Origin: Ruminiclostridium cellobioparum DSM 1351 = ATCC 15832
GTDB taxonomy: Bacteria > Bacillota > Clostridia > Acetivibrionales > DSM-1351
NCBI RefSeq assembly: GCF_000621505.1
Contig: NZ_JHYD01000026.1
Span: 62,001 to 126,000, forward strand
Length of the DNA: 64,000 nt
Direction: 5' to 3'
The notes under the pieces are model-generated. The model did no database searches, was not told the origin of the DNA, and saw only the letters and a list, made by a program, of their open reading frames with translations. Shown here piece after piece: positions 8,536 to 16,871 of this stretch. Within the stretch, counting starts at the first letter, position 1; every line of letters starts with the position of its first letter. The position numbers were made by a program, and so were the translations under genes.

Positions 8536-9849
8536 ATGCAAAATTCAAATCCTGTTATCAGGGATAGAAACCAACGGACCGAATGGTTTCTGGAAGCCCG
8601 CTTCGGAATGTTCATCCACTGGGGCCTTTATGCAATTCCGGCACGGGGGGAGTGGGTCAGAAGTGTTGAAAAGATAAGCAATGAAGCTTATCAGAAATAT
8701 TTTGAAGAATTCGATCCTGTTGCATATGATCCGGGAGCCTGGGCAAAAGCCGCTAAAAAAGCGGGCATGAAATACGCCGTTCTGACAGCCAAGCACCATG
8801 ACGGCTTTTGCCTTTTTGACAGCAAGCTTACCGAATATAAATCCACCAACACCAAATGCGGACGCGACCTTGTAAGGGAGTTTCTTGAAGCCTTCCGTGC
8901 CGAGGGTCTGAAGGTGGGCCTGTACTATTCGCTTTTAGACTGGCATCATGAGGATTATCCCGCCTTTGGAGACCCCTTTCATCCCATGAGGGAAAATGAA
9001 GAATACAAGGACAGGAAAAGAGATTTTTCAAGATATGTGGATTACCTGCACGGTCAGGTTAAAGAGTTGCTTACAGAATATGGCCATATTGATATAATGT
9101 GGTATGATTTCTCATATGACAATATGACCGGCGAGACCTGGAGGGCTGCCGACCTGGTCAATATGGTACGGCAGCTGCAGCCTCATATTCTGATCGACAA
9201 CAGGCTTGACGGCAGCCAATCCATTAAAACCGGCAACCCCTTCATATATTCCGGCGATTTTGCTTCACCGGAACAATTGATACCTGCCAACGGCGTTACG
9301 GATGACAGTGGAAACCCTGTTCCCTGGGAAGCCTGCATCACCCTGAACAATAACTGGGGCTATCATTCAGGCGACAGGAACTACAAATCCCCTGCGCTTA
9401 TAATCCGTAAGCTTGTGGAATGCGCGAGCAAAAACGGAAATATGCTGCTCAACGTGGGGCCGGACGCAAAGGGCCAAATACCGGAGGAATCCCTGTCCAT
9501 ACTGGAGCAGGTCGGCAGCTGGATGCGGCAAAACGGCAGCAGTATATACGGCTGCGGTAAAGCCGGGCTTCCAAAGCCTGACTGGGGGCGTTTCACCAGG
9601 AATATCAAAACCGGTAAAATATATGCGCATGTGTTTGAACAAAGTATTGGTGCCGTATGTGTGGAAAATCTCGCAGGGAAAGTCGGAAGTATCAGACTGC
9701 TGAAGGATGGTTCCGAGATTCCCGTAACCAGACCCTGGAATACTCATGATTATCCGGAGGATTTGTTCTTTAATTTTGGAATACCGGATGGAGCGACCTA
9801 TCCCCTTCCGGATGCTATTGATACGGTGGCCGAACTTGAATTAATATAA
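8536..9849 (+). CDS. Alpha-L-fucosidase, glycoside hydrolase family 29
   Basis: This 437-residue protein matches GH29 throughout: FGMFIHWGLYAIPARGEW (23-40), AKHHDGF (85-91), and the nucleophile region HIDIMWYDF, with Asp191 the likely catalytic nucleophile. It has no signal peptide, so it probably hydrolyses imported fucosylated oligosaccharides in the cytoplasm. GGGAGGAG lies about 7 bases before the ATG. It stands alone downstream of a divergent AraC regulator and is followed by a terminator hairpin. Within GH29, substrate linkage cannot be fixed from sequence. Confidence 0.93.
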   Translation: MQNSNPVIRDRNQRTEWFLEARFGMFIHWGLYAIPARGEWVRSVEKISNEAYQKYFEEFDPVAYDPGAWAKAAKKAGMKYAVLTAKHHDGFCLFDSKLTEYKSTNTKCGRDLVREFLEAFRAEGLKVGLYYSLLDWHHEDYPAFGDPFHPMRENEEYKDRKRDFSRYVDYLHGQVKELLTEYGHIDIMWYDFSYDNMTGETWRAADLVNMVRQLQPHILIDNRLDGSQSIKTGNPFIYSGDFASPEQLIPANGVTDDSGNPVPWEACITLNNNWGYHSGDRNYKSPALIIRKLVECASKNGNMLLNVGPDAKGQIPEESLSILEQVGSWMRQNGSSIYGCGKAGLPKPDWGRFTRNIKTGKIYAHVFEQSIGAVCVENLAGKVGSIRLLKDGSEIPVTRPWNTHDYPEDLFFNFGIPDGATYPLPDAIDTVAELELI

Positions 9850-9859
9850 TTTGTATCCA

Positions 9860-9900
9860 AATGCTCCAGGTTTTTGATATAAGCGGAAACCCGGAGCATT
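9860..9900 (+). terminator. Hairpin terminator after the GH29 gene
   Basis: AATGCTCC at 9860-9867 pairs with GGAGCATT at 9893-9900. An inner GGTTT/AAACC stem extends it, and T-rich sequence follows. Confidence 0.7.
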
Positions 9901-9973
9901 TTCTGCGTTTTGTTGATTTTAATACCGGCAGTAATATGATAAAATTAAAAGAAAACGCCCGGGAGCCTGAAAT

Positions 9974-11284
9974 ATGACTAAAAGACAGCATTTCTGCATA
10001 AAATTTATCATAGCCGCCATCACAATAATAATGTGTATGAATATTGCCGGGGTTACTTCGGCAGAGGCTGCACAAGCCGCTATCAGAAAGACTGAGCTTG
10101 TGCTTGTGGAAGACCACAGCAAGGACTTTGCAATTGATTTGAAATATGCCACCTGCGACAACTTTGTCCAGAAAACCCTCTACCCTTCTCCTACCTGTGT
10201 CCTGACTAAAGGTACACTGGATAAATTGATAAAAGCAAACAACCTTGTCAAAAAACAGGGATTTTCCATTAAAATCTGGGATGCATACAGGCCGCTGAGT
10301 ATACAGAAAATAATGTGGGAGGCCACGCCGGATAAAAATTATGTAGCCAACCCATATCGTTCAGGCTCTAAACACAACCGGGGAGCCGCTGTGGATGTTA
10401 CTCTTGTGGATAAAAACGGAAAGGAAGTCATTATGCCCACAGGATTCGATACTTTTTCAGAAAAGGCTTCACCCAATTATAAAGGCATGAGCGCCGAGCA
10501 GCGAAAAAACCTGAACGTTCTGTCCAAAGCAATGACAGCCTCCGGCTTCAAGCAGCTCAGCACCGAATGGTGGCATTTTGATGATACCGATTATAAAAAT
10601 TATAAAATACAGGATGTCTCCCTGGACAAATATGACAGGACTGAGTACGGCTTGAGCGGTAAAACCATTTCAGAACTGAAGTTTATGAAAAACAAAGATA
10701 CCTCCCAGTTGATTGTTGTAACATCCAAATTAACCAATTCCTCAAACGTAGTAATCAATACATATGAAAAAAACAAAAACGGCTGGGTGAATGTACATAA
10801 GAATCTGAAGGGATATATAGGACAAAAGGGGTTTACAACCTCCAAAAGCGAAGGGGATAAGAAAACCCCCGTGGGTGCATACGAAATCGGAACCTGTTTC
10901 AGTAAGACCTCCGATGTGAAAACAGGACTTGAATTATATAGATATGATTCAAAAGACGTCTGGGTAGATGATCCTGAATCCCCGTATTACAATACTCATC
11001 AAAGAGAACCCGCAAACGGCCGCTGGAAGTCTGCAGAAAACTTCAGCAGTATGAAAAACGGTGTTTATGACGTTTTTTTTGATATAGGCTATAATCCTCA
11101 GAATATTAAAAATAAAGGAAGTGCAATATTTTTTCATATAATCAATCCCGGCATGGTGCTCAAATACACCAGCGGCTGTATAGCTGCCGACAGAAAGGAT
11201 GTCCTTGCCCTGGTGAAATGGCTGGATAGGGATAAGTCTCCAATGATATTGCAGGGGCCGCTTTCAGATATTGTAAAATATTGA
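9974..11284 (+). CDS. Secreted D-Ala-D-Ala dipeptidase (VanX-like) fused to L,D-transpeptidase-like domain
   Basis: This 436-residue protein begins with a signal peptide (residues 1-33, cleavage near AEAA). Residues 35-210 match VanX/M15D: IWDAYRP (101-107), the zinc motif SKHNRGAAVD (132-141) and EWWHF (198-202), so the zinc ligands and catalytic Glu are present. Residues 235-430 look like a YkuD-type L,D-transpeptidase: GDKKTPVGAYEI (294-305), His388 and the YTSGC motif with Cys402. The usual Arg after the Cys is not seen. GGGAG lies 8 bases before the ATG. VanX enzymes cut the D-Ala-D-Ala dipeptide; L,D-transpeptidases make penicillin-insensitive cross-links. No vanHA genes are adjacent, so a role in wall turnover or sporulation is as likely as resistance. 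Confidence 0.82.
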   Translation: MTKRQHFCIKFIIAAITIIMCMNIAGVTSAEAAQAAIRKTELVLVEDHSKDFAIDLKYATCDNFVQKTLYPSPTCVLTKGTLDKLIKANNLVKKQGFSIKIWDAYRPLSIQKIMWEATPDKNYVANPYRSGSKHNRGAAVDVTLVDKNGKEVIMPTGFDTFSEKASPNYKGMSAEQRKNLNVLSKAMTASGFKQLSTEWWHFDDTDYKNYKIQDVSLDKYDRTEYGLSGKTISELKFMKNKDTSQLIVVTSKLTNSSNVVINTYEKNKNGWVNVHKNLKGYIGQKGFTTSKSEGDKKTPVGAYEIGTCFSKTSDVKTGLELYRYDSKDVWVDDPESPYYNTHQREPANGRWKSAENFSSMKNGVYDVFFDIGYNPQNIKNKGSAIFFHIINPGMVLKYTSGCIAADRKDVLALVKWLDRDKSPMILQGPLSDIVKY

Positions 11285-11388
11285 TTGTATATTTTTTCAT
11301 TTAACTCTATAATTTATGTTGACAAGGCACATAAGTGGGCGCCCGCTGCGCGCATAATATAACTATAAAATTTATTTACGAGGTACCT

Positions 11389-12564
11389 ATGGATAACAAA
11401 ACAAATTTTGTGTTCGGAAGTAAATTTTTCAGGTATGGCTGTTATTTACTGCTAACACTGCTGATAATATTTATGTTTGGGAAAATAGACTTCTTTTTTT
11501 CTCCCATCCTCAGCTTTATTTACTCTATAATATTCCCTCTTCTTTTCGGAGGGCTGCTGTTTTACATTCTCAGGCCGCTTGTAAACTTGCTCGAGAGAGG
11601 TAAAATACCTCGCATTCTGGCAATAATACTGGCTTTTATCATTGTGCTCTCGGCAATAGTTTTATTTTCTTCGTACACAGGTTCACTTGTAAAAACCCAG
11701 TTTACAGATTTCGCACAAAGTCTTCCCAGTCTGTATGAAAAGGCTGAAAACACCGTCAACAATCTGCTGAGCAGCAATATATTCGGTTATTTTGACCTTT
11801 CACAACTGCAAACTCCCGACATTGCCAATAAAATATCCGGGTTTGCCCAGAACCTGGTTAAAAATATCGGGAAAGGCACCATTAATTTCATCGGTACCAT
11901 TACCAATGTGGGGTCAATAATAATTATCATCCCCATCATATTGTTTTACCTGCTTAAAGACGGCCGCAGGTTCACGCCCAGCGTTGTGAGGTTTGTGCCT
12001 GCCGCGCATAAGGACAATGTCAGAAAAATCCTGGCAGACATTGATTATGTATTATCCAATTATATTGCCGGTCAGCTTCTGGTAGCATTTTTTATCGGAC
12101 TGCTCATGTATATAGGTTATCTTATTATTGGACTTAAATATTCCCTGATTCTGGCCATTTTTGCCATGGTAACCTGCATTATTCCGTTCTTTGGCCCATG
12201 GCTGGGTATAATCCCTGCCATACTGCTGTCTCTGGCTGACAATCCGTTTACGGCGGTCAAAATATTTATTGTGATGACAATTGTACAGCAGATAGACAAT
12301 AATTTCATTTCTCCCCAGGTAATGAAAAAGAGTATGGATATCCACCCTCTTACCGTAATACTTCTATTGATGGGCATTATTCCGATATTTGGCTTAATCG
12401 GCCTGATCATAGTAATCCCACTGTACTCTGCCATAAAAATAACCTTTAAAAATATAGTTGAAATGTATTATCCCAAATACGCTCAAACCCTTGAACTGGA
12501 TAAACCGGCCCAACCGGTAAAGAAAAAAAACAACTGGAAGTTTAATTTTCCCAAGAAAAAATAA
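11389..12564 (+). CDS. AI-2E family transporter (PerM/YdbI-like membrane protein)
   Basis: This 391-residue protein has the family layout: two or three N-terminal membrane helices, an amphipathic middle region (about 90-160) and a C-terminal block of five helices. The C-terminal block carries the conserved region IPFFGPWLGIIPAILLSL and a PQVMKKSMDIHPLTV stretch. The start at 11389 follows GAGG by 5 bases; the frame is open to 11335, but that extension crosses a GC-rich palindrome and is not family-like. The family includes putative AI-2 exporters and Na+/H+ antiporters, so the substrate is open. The tail is lysine-rich. Confidence 0.87.
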   Translation: MDNKTNFVFGSKFFRYGCYLLLTLLIIFMFGKIDFFFSPILSFIYSIIFPLLFGGLLFYILRPLVNLLERGKIPRILAIILAFIIVLSAIVLFSSYTGSLVKTQFTDFAQSLPSLYEKAENTVNNLLSSNIFGYFDLSQLQTPDIANKISGFAQNLVKNIGKGTINFIGTITNVGSIIIIIPIILFYLLKDGRRFTPSVVRFVPAAHKDNVRKILADIDYVLSNYIAGQLLVAFFIGLLMYIGYLIIGLKYSLILAIFAMVTCIIPFFGPWLGIIPAILLSLADNPFTAVKIFIVMTIVQQIDNNFISPQVMKKSMDIHPLTVILLLMGIIPIFGLIGLIIVIPLYSAIKITFKNIVEMYYPKYAQTLELDKPAQPVKKKNNWKFNFPKKK

Positions 12565-12596
12565 CTATAAAAGGCTGTCACCACAGCCTTTTATAG
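12565..12596. terminator. Bidirectional hairpin terminator
   Basis: CTATAAAAGGCTGT at 12565-12578 pairs perfectly with 12583-12596 around a CACC loop. It sits between two convergent genes ending at 12564 and 12601. A/T runs within the stem let it act both ways. Confidence 0.85.
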
Positions 12597-12600
12597 CATA

Positions 12601-13740
12601 TCATTCGGCAAAATCAATATTAAGTTTAATAATTTCGGATTGGCTGCCAATCCTCACTGTCGGCCCCCATGTGCCATATCCGCAGGAAACCACCAGATTA
12701 AAGCCGCCGTCCTTTAAATATCCGAAATCCTCTTCAAACATCATATTTGTAACCAGGCTTGCAGGGAAGAACTGTCCGGCGTGGGTATGCCCCGAAAGCT
12801 GCAGATCCACCCCTGCTTTCCTGGGCTCGTCCAATTTTGAGGGCTGATGGTCAAGTACAATAACAGGCAGGCTGGTATCCACTCCCTCAAGCAATTCCGT
12901 CAAACCGGCTCTTTTATGTCCGAATCTCTGCCCATCCATATCTTCCCTTCCCACAATGTACAGGCTGTCATTTATTTTTACCGTCTTATCCCTTAACACT
13001 GTAACCCCGGTTTCTTCTATCATTTCAGTTATTTCCTCCACAGCATTTGAGTAATGCTCATGGTTTCCGGTTATAAAGTAAGCCCCGAACCTTGCTTTAA
13101 TGCCTTTAAGCTCCTCCAGCATGTTGCCGTTCTTAACCGGCTTGACAGACCCATCGATCAGATCACCCGTTATGAAAACCATATCAGGCTCCATACCGTT
13201 AATTAATTCAACAGCATTTCTAAGCCTGTCCCTTCCCACAATTTCACCCAGGTGTACATCAGAGATCATTGCACATTTCAACTGCTTTATATTACCCGCT
13301 TTTTTATTTATCGTTATATCATATTCCGAGATTTTGGGTACTATGGCATTATAGGTGCCGACAGCAAGCAGGATTGCCACGGCCGCTATTACGGCAAATG
13401 CAATAAACCAGGTATTATTTTTAATAATTCCCGGAATCATATCCAGCTTTCTCCCAATAAAGCCCAGTATATCAATAATTACTACAAATCCGAGTAAATA
13501 GACAAAAGCAGCAATCCAATATCCGCCGACAGTATTTAATATCCGTCCTACAGTTTCAGGCAAATGATTTCTTGCTGCCATACCAATTATATAGGAAGCT
13601 GCAAAAAAGACAAATATTATCCAGTATAGAAGCCTGTTTACGGGGATCTTTGCACTTATGCCGTTGTATCCCCGAATCCCTATATAGTAGTTCAGCAGTC
13701 CATAAATAATTACAAAAACTCCTATAAAAATTAATTGCAT
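12601..13740 (-). CDS. Membrane-anchored metallophosphoesterase (YkuE/YaeI-like)
   Basis: This 379-residue protein has four N-terminal membrane segments (residues about 1-140), then a calcineurin-like phosphoesterase domain. All metal motifs are present: SDVHLG, TGDLIDG, GNHEHYSN and SGHTHAGQ. The ATG at 13740 follows AGGGG by about 7 bases; an ATG at 13761 with AAGG upstream is also possible, and the furthest in-frame ATG is at 13797. YkuE/YaeI relatives hydrolyse UDP-diacylglucosamine or other phospho-compounds at the membrane. The substrate here is not known. Confidence 0.9.
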   Translation of the reverse strand: MQLIFIGVFVIIYGLLNYYIGIRGYNGISAKIPVNRLLYWIIFVFFAASYIIGMAARNHLPETVGRILNTVGGYWIAAFVYLLGFVVIIDILGFIGRKLDMIPGIIKNNTWFIAFAVIAAVAILLAVGTYNAIVPKISEYDITINKKAGNIKQLKCAMISDVHLGEIVGRDRLRNAVELINGMEPDMVFITGDLIDGSVKPVKNGNMLEELKGIKARFGAYFITGNHEHYSNAVEEITEMIEETGVTVLRDKTVKINDSLYIVGREDMDGQRFGHKRAGLTELLEGVDTSLPVIVLDHQPSKLDEPRKAGVDLQLSGHTHAGQFFPASLVTNMMFEEDFGYLKDGGFNLVVSCGYGTWGPTVRIGSQSEIIKLNIDFAE

Positions 13741-13894
13741 TATGTAACCCCTTTTATTCATATGTTTTACCTTTTTCTTAGTAAGATACTTACCCATATT
13801 TATTGGTTTGATTCATAGAGTTATAGAAAATATACCATATTTAGGCTTATGCTGACAATATGCTGCTACTTTTTCATCATGGTTTTATTTTTAA

Positions 13895-13935
13895 AAAAAA
13901 CACTCCGTCCGGTATTATGGTCTGGAGTGTTTTTT
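13895..13935 (-). terminator. Hairpin terminator for the duplicated secreted-protein gene
   Basis: AAAAAACACTCC at 13895-13906 pairs with GGAGTGTTTTTT at 13924-13935. It lies 47 bases past the stop of the gene at 13982 on the minus strand. Confidence 0.75.
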
Positions 13936-13981
13936 ATCAGGAAGAATTTTTCAATTATATATATTTTACATATTTTATGTA

Positions 13982-14725
13982 TTACTTGTCCGTTCTATAT
14001 ACCCTTAACTTCTCCATCTGGGCTTTAAGTTCATCGACGGTTGTTCCCTTTTTTGCCGCCATTTCCTCCAATCTCTTCTGTGTTTCAGCTTCAATCTTTG
14101 CTTTTGCGTCATCATAGGCCTTTATAACCGCATCCTCTTGAGCCTGGGTTATGGTTCCGGCTGTTACAAGGCTGTCCAGTAAATCCTTCGTTGTCTTATC
14201 GGTTCCCTTCTGAGACCTTAGAGCCTCCTGAACGGCTTTTTGCTGATCTGCTGTTATAGTACCTGCTTTCACCAGATCAGAAAGAACATCAATGCGGTTT
14301 CCGGCTTTATTTCCTTTTTTGGCTGCCATTTCCTCCAGTCTCTTTTGCATTTCAGCTTCCATCTTTGCTTTTGCGTCATCGTAGGCTTTTATAACCGCAT
14401 CCTCTTGAGCCTGGGTTATGGTTCCGGCTGTTACAAGGCTGTCCAGTAAATCCTTTGTCGTTTTGTCCGTTCCCCTTTGAGACTTTAAAGCCTCCTGAAT
14501 GGCTTTTTGCTGATCTGCGGTTATAGTACCTGCCGCTACAAGCTCCGAAAGCAAATTCACATTTTTACCCTCGCCCCAGCCTTTGAACTGCGTCAATTTC
14601 CGGCTTTCAGGTTTGCTTGTATCGGCTGTTTGAGTCTGATTGTCAGCAGCAAATGCAAATCCCATTGAAGTCACCAGAACTGCCATACTTAAACCCAACC
14701 CAATAATCTTTTTTGTTTTCTTCAT
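13982..14725 (-). CDS. Secreted protein with internal 89-residue duplication
   Basis: This 247-residue protein has a clear signal peptide (1-26, ending AFAA). Its body is two nearly identical units of 89 residues. Each unit holds two short helical motifs of the form LLxxLVxAGTITxxQxxAV, then a charged coiled-coil stretch (AKAKMEAEMQKRLEEMAAKKG). The four LVxAGTIT motifs suggest a repeated three-helix or SHOCT/DUF2680-like fold; I do not recognise a named function. The duplication is also near-perfect in DNA (267-bp offset), so it is recent or kept homogenised. A GGAG-type site precedes the ATG. It is probably exported, wall-associated or a chaperone-like helical protein. Confidence 0.8.
   Translation of the reverse strand: MKKTKKIIGLGLSMAVLVTSMGFAFAADNQTQTADTSKPESRKLTQFKGWGEGKNVNLLSELVAAGTITADQQKAIQEALKSQRGTDKTTKDLLDSLVTAGTITQAQEDAVIKAYDDAKAKMEAEMQKRLEEMAAKKGNKAGNRIDVLSDLVKAGTITADQQKAVQEALRSQKGTDKTTKDLLDSLVTAGTITQAQEDAVIKAYDDAKAKIEAETQKRLEEMAAKKGTTVDELKAQMEKLRVYRTDK
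14046..14560. repeat. Tandem 267-bp coding duplication
   Basis: Bases about 14046-14290 match about 14313-14557 at an offset of 267 (for example CCTCTTGAGCCTGGGTT at 14134 and 14401). Scattered differences are mainly at codon third positions. It encodes the two units of the secreted protein. Confidence 0.85.
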
Positions 14726-14991
14726 TAAACCACTCCTTTTATGTATGATTATAGATTTAAATCTACAATTACAACTATAGCAATGGAATATGTTGTTATG
14801 GTGTTGTATTTATTAATAAAGTTTGAATAGGGAATTATATTTTTATTACAATAACTTTTAATTATTAACCTGCACTTGTTTGAATATATTATAGAGTAAG
14901 TCGTCCACTTTTTACAGGACATTTCATTCACGACAGAGAGTCTTTAATTACACTTGACGACGTGATCAGGTACATGGCTTGGGAGGTTAAA

Positions 14992-16005
14992 ATGAGAATA
15001 TTAACAAAACGGTTACTTATAATATCAATATTTTTACTGGCTTTTTTCATTGGGGCAATTTGTCTGAGAGTTGGTAAACAGGAGGATGATCATAAGGATT
15101 ATGTCCTGGGCGGCATGTTTACCGGGAAAAAGAAGGACGAAAACATAGACTTGGCTGCCTCAAGCCTGTCACGGCAGGCTATTCAAATAATGAATAAACA
15201 AATGTCAAACCTGAATGAAACTTATTTCCGTCCATCAAATCTAAAAGCCCTTAACAGCAGATTTATGAATCTTGAAGCTTTTTCGGAAAACTTTAAAGAC
15301 GGGAAGATTCCCAATGAACTTCTGAATACACCCGGAAAATCTGCAATAAATTATTTCAGTGTACTCCAGCAGGCCTCCAATCTTACAATGGAAAAGAACG
15401 GGGGCTGCGGAACTGTGGGTTACGGCCTTGAACCCTTTCCAATTGCATACTCCTTTCTATCGGAAAACAACAAAAAATCCATGAATTATGATGTATTTTT
15501 AAGATCCTTTGAAGGTATAGGTCATATAAACCTTATCAAACTGCTGCCAATCACTGTTGATTCAATGGATATGAGCAGATTTTTTGTTGAGCTGGAAATA
15601 CTTGAAGGAAGCAGTGTTGGAGTAACTACCTTTAATTATTATACAGGTGAACTTGATGTGATAAAGGTAAACGGTTTGTATTATATAGACGCCCTGACAT
15701 TGACCCCGGAGGATTTCTTCTGTGCGGCCTACCACGGCTGGGCCCATAATGCCGAATCATATGTTGAGACGGTTTACGGCAACTGGTGCGGACTTATAAT
15801 GAAGCAGTATGCCCCCGATCAGGATGAATATATGAAAAAAATAGTAATAGACGGTGTAGATAACAGGAAATACATGTTTGAATTCGCTAAACTCACAAAC
15901 GGGACAGATCTGCTTATCAACTCCCTTGTCAAAAAGAAAGGGGATTGGGTGCCTGTGCAGATCGATGTTGAGAAATGCCTGGATAAAAACAAGGCGCAAT
16001 TTTAA
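14992..16005 (+). CDS. Membrane-anchored or secreted protein of unknown function
   Basis: This 337-residue protein has a signal anchor (residues about 7-25, basic then hydrophobic) and an extracytoplasmic body of about 310 residues. I do not recognise the family. Visible features are a GGCGTVGYGLEPFP stretch, AAYHGWAHNAESYVE and scattered Cys residues that could pair outside the cell. GGAGG lies 5 bases before the ATG at 14992; the longer frame from 14962 lacks a site. It stands alone between a divergent secreted-protein gene and a TetR gene. Its C-terminal half, with alternating strands, could be an NTF2-like or substrate-binding fold, but this is only a guess. Confidence 0.7.
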   Translation: MRILTKRLLIISIFLLAFFIGAICLRVGKQEDDHKDYVLGGMFTGKKKDENIDLAASSLSRQAIQIMNKQMSNLNETYFRPSNLKALNSRFMNLEAFSENFKDGKIPNELLNTPGKSAINYFSVLQQASNLTMEKNGGCGTVGYGLEPFPIAYSFLSENNKKSMNYDVFLRSFEGIGHINLIKLLPITVDSMDMSRFFVELEILEGSSVGVTTFNYYTGELDVIKVNGLYYIDALTLTPEDFFCAAYHGWAHNAESYVETVYGNWCGLIMKQYAPDQDEYMKKIVIDGVDNRKYMFEFAKLTNGTDLLINSLVKKKGDWVPVQIDVEKCLDKNKAQF

Positions 16006-16055
16006 TCTTTACGCTTTGTGGAAACATTATTTGCATCTCTTTCGTGTGTAAATCG

Positions 16056-16084
16056 TTGACGGATACCAAAAAATGTATTACAAT
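16056..16084 (+). promoter_or_regulatory. Sigma-A promoter of the second TetR gene
   Basis: TTGACG at 16056-16061 and TACAAT at 16079-16084 are separated by 17 bases. A 21-bp palindrome follows at once and covers the expected start site. Confidence 0.8.
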
Positions 16085-16089
16085 GTTTA

Positions 16090-16110
16090 TTGAATGAATG
16101 GTTCAGTCAA
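16090..16110. promoter_or_regulatory. 21-bp TetR operator (own promoter)
   Basis: This is an imperfect palindrome with half-sites TTGA-TGAA and TTCA-TCAA about a central ATGGT. It sits between the -10 and the ribosome binding site of the TetR gene. A near-perfect version occurs upstream of the next gene at 16832-16852. Confidence 0.75.
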
Positions 16111-16126
16111 GAGAAGGAGATGTGCA

Positions 16127-16789
16127 ATGGAAAATAGAATGAGATCGATATTTGACGCCGCCAGTCATTTATTTATCAACAAAGGGTATGCAAGAACACA
16201 AATAAAGGATATAGCAAAAGAAATTGGTCTATCAACAGGAATGCTGTATGTTTACTTTACAGGAAAACGGGATATCTTAAATTTCATTCTCAAAGGCACA
16301 ATCGATCAGGCATTTATTACGCAGGAATTTGAATTACCAATCCGTTCTGAGTTATTTGATTCCCTGGATAATGAGATTATAAATGCTTTTGAAGAAAATA
16401 CAAAAGCATTTTCTTCCCACCTTGACAATATTACAGATTATCCTTTGGAACAAATGTTGTCCGATGCGTTTGAAGTCATTTCAAAATACGGTATTGGCTG
16501 CTTGTTGATTGAAAAGAATCCTGATGATCTGAGAAAACTTACAGCCTATTATAAAGAATACCGAAAAAAATTTTATGGTCAGGTTTTATCATATATTACA
16601 CAGTACATGCAAACAGGAACCTTTCGTCAGGTGGAACATCCACAGTACATTACGCGGCTGATAATTGAAACCTTGTCATGGTGGGGAATGCATATTACAA
16701 ATGATGCTTATGAAATACAAAAAGATATTCCAATTGAAACAGCTAAAGCAGTCTGCATGGATAATTTACTCCACGCATACCAACGATAA
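16127..16789 (+). CDS. TetR/AcrR family transcriptional regulator
   Basis: This 220-residue protein has an N-terminal helix-turn-helix at about residues 22-45 (TQIKDIAKEIGLSTGMLYVYF) and a helical effector-binding region. The start at 16127 follows GGAG by 7 bases; a longer frame from 16094 would translate the operator and has no site. The promoter carries a 21-bp palindrome over its start, and a matching palindrome lies in front of the lipoprotein gene downstream. It is therefore very probably autoregulated and controls the lipoprotein. Confidence 0.9.
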   Translation: MENRMRSIFDAASHLFINKGYARTQIKDIAKEIGLSTGMLYVYFTGKRDILNFILKGTIDQAFITQEFELPIRSELFDSLDNEIINAFEENTKAFSSHLDNITDYPLEQMLSDAFEVISKYGIGCLLIEKNPDDLRKLTAYYKEYRKKFYGQVLSYITQYMQTGTFRQVEHPQYITRLIIETLSWWGMHITNDAYEIQKDIPIETAKAVCMDNLLHAYQR

Positions 16790-16791
16790 GA

Positions 16792-16819
16792 TTTTTACGG
16801 AGCATTTGCTCCGTAAAAA
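16792..16819. terminator. Hairpin terminator between TetR and lipoprotein genes
   Basis: TTTTTACGGAGC at 16792-16803 pairs perfectly with GCTCCGTAAAAA at 16808-16819 (ATTT loop). It separates the TetR transcript from the lipoprotein gene, which carries its own operator copy. Confidence 0.75.
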
Positions 16820-16831
16820 AATACCATGTTA

Positions 16832-16852
16832 TTAAATGAATGATTCAATTAA
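16832..16852. promoter_or_regulatory. 21-bp TetR operator (lipoprotein gene)
   Basis: This near-perfect palindrome has core TGAATGATTCA and outer TTAA arms. Only one pair besides the centre base mismatches. It lies 20 bases before the lipoprotein ATG and matches the site in the TetR promoter. Confidence 0.8.
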
Positions 16853-16871
16853 TGAAAGGAGAAGCTTTATT

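Noticed and set aside
11319-11377. Promoter TTGACA...TAATAT before the AI-2E family gene
   Set aside because: The two hexamers are about 30 bases apart, too far for a sigma-A promoter; the GC-rich palindrome between them is unexplained.
14046-14560. CRISPR-like direct repeats
   Set aside because: There are only two long units, both coding and in frame with a secreted protein, and no spacers.
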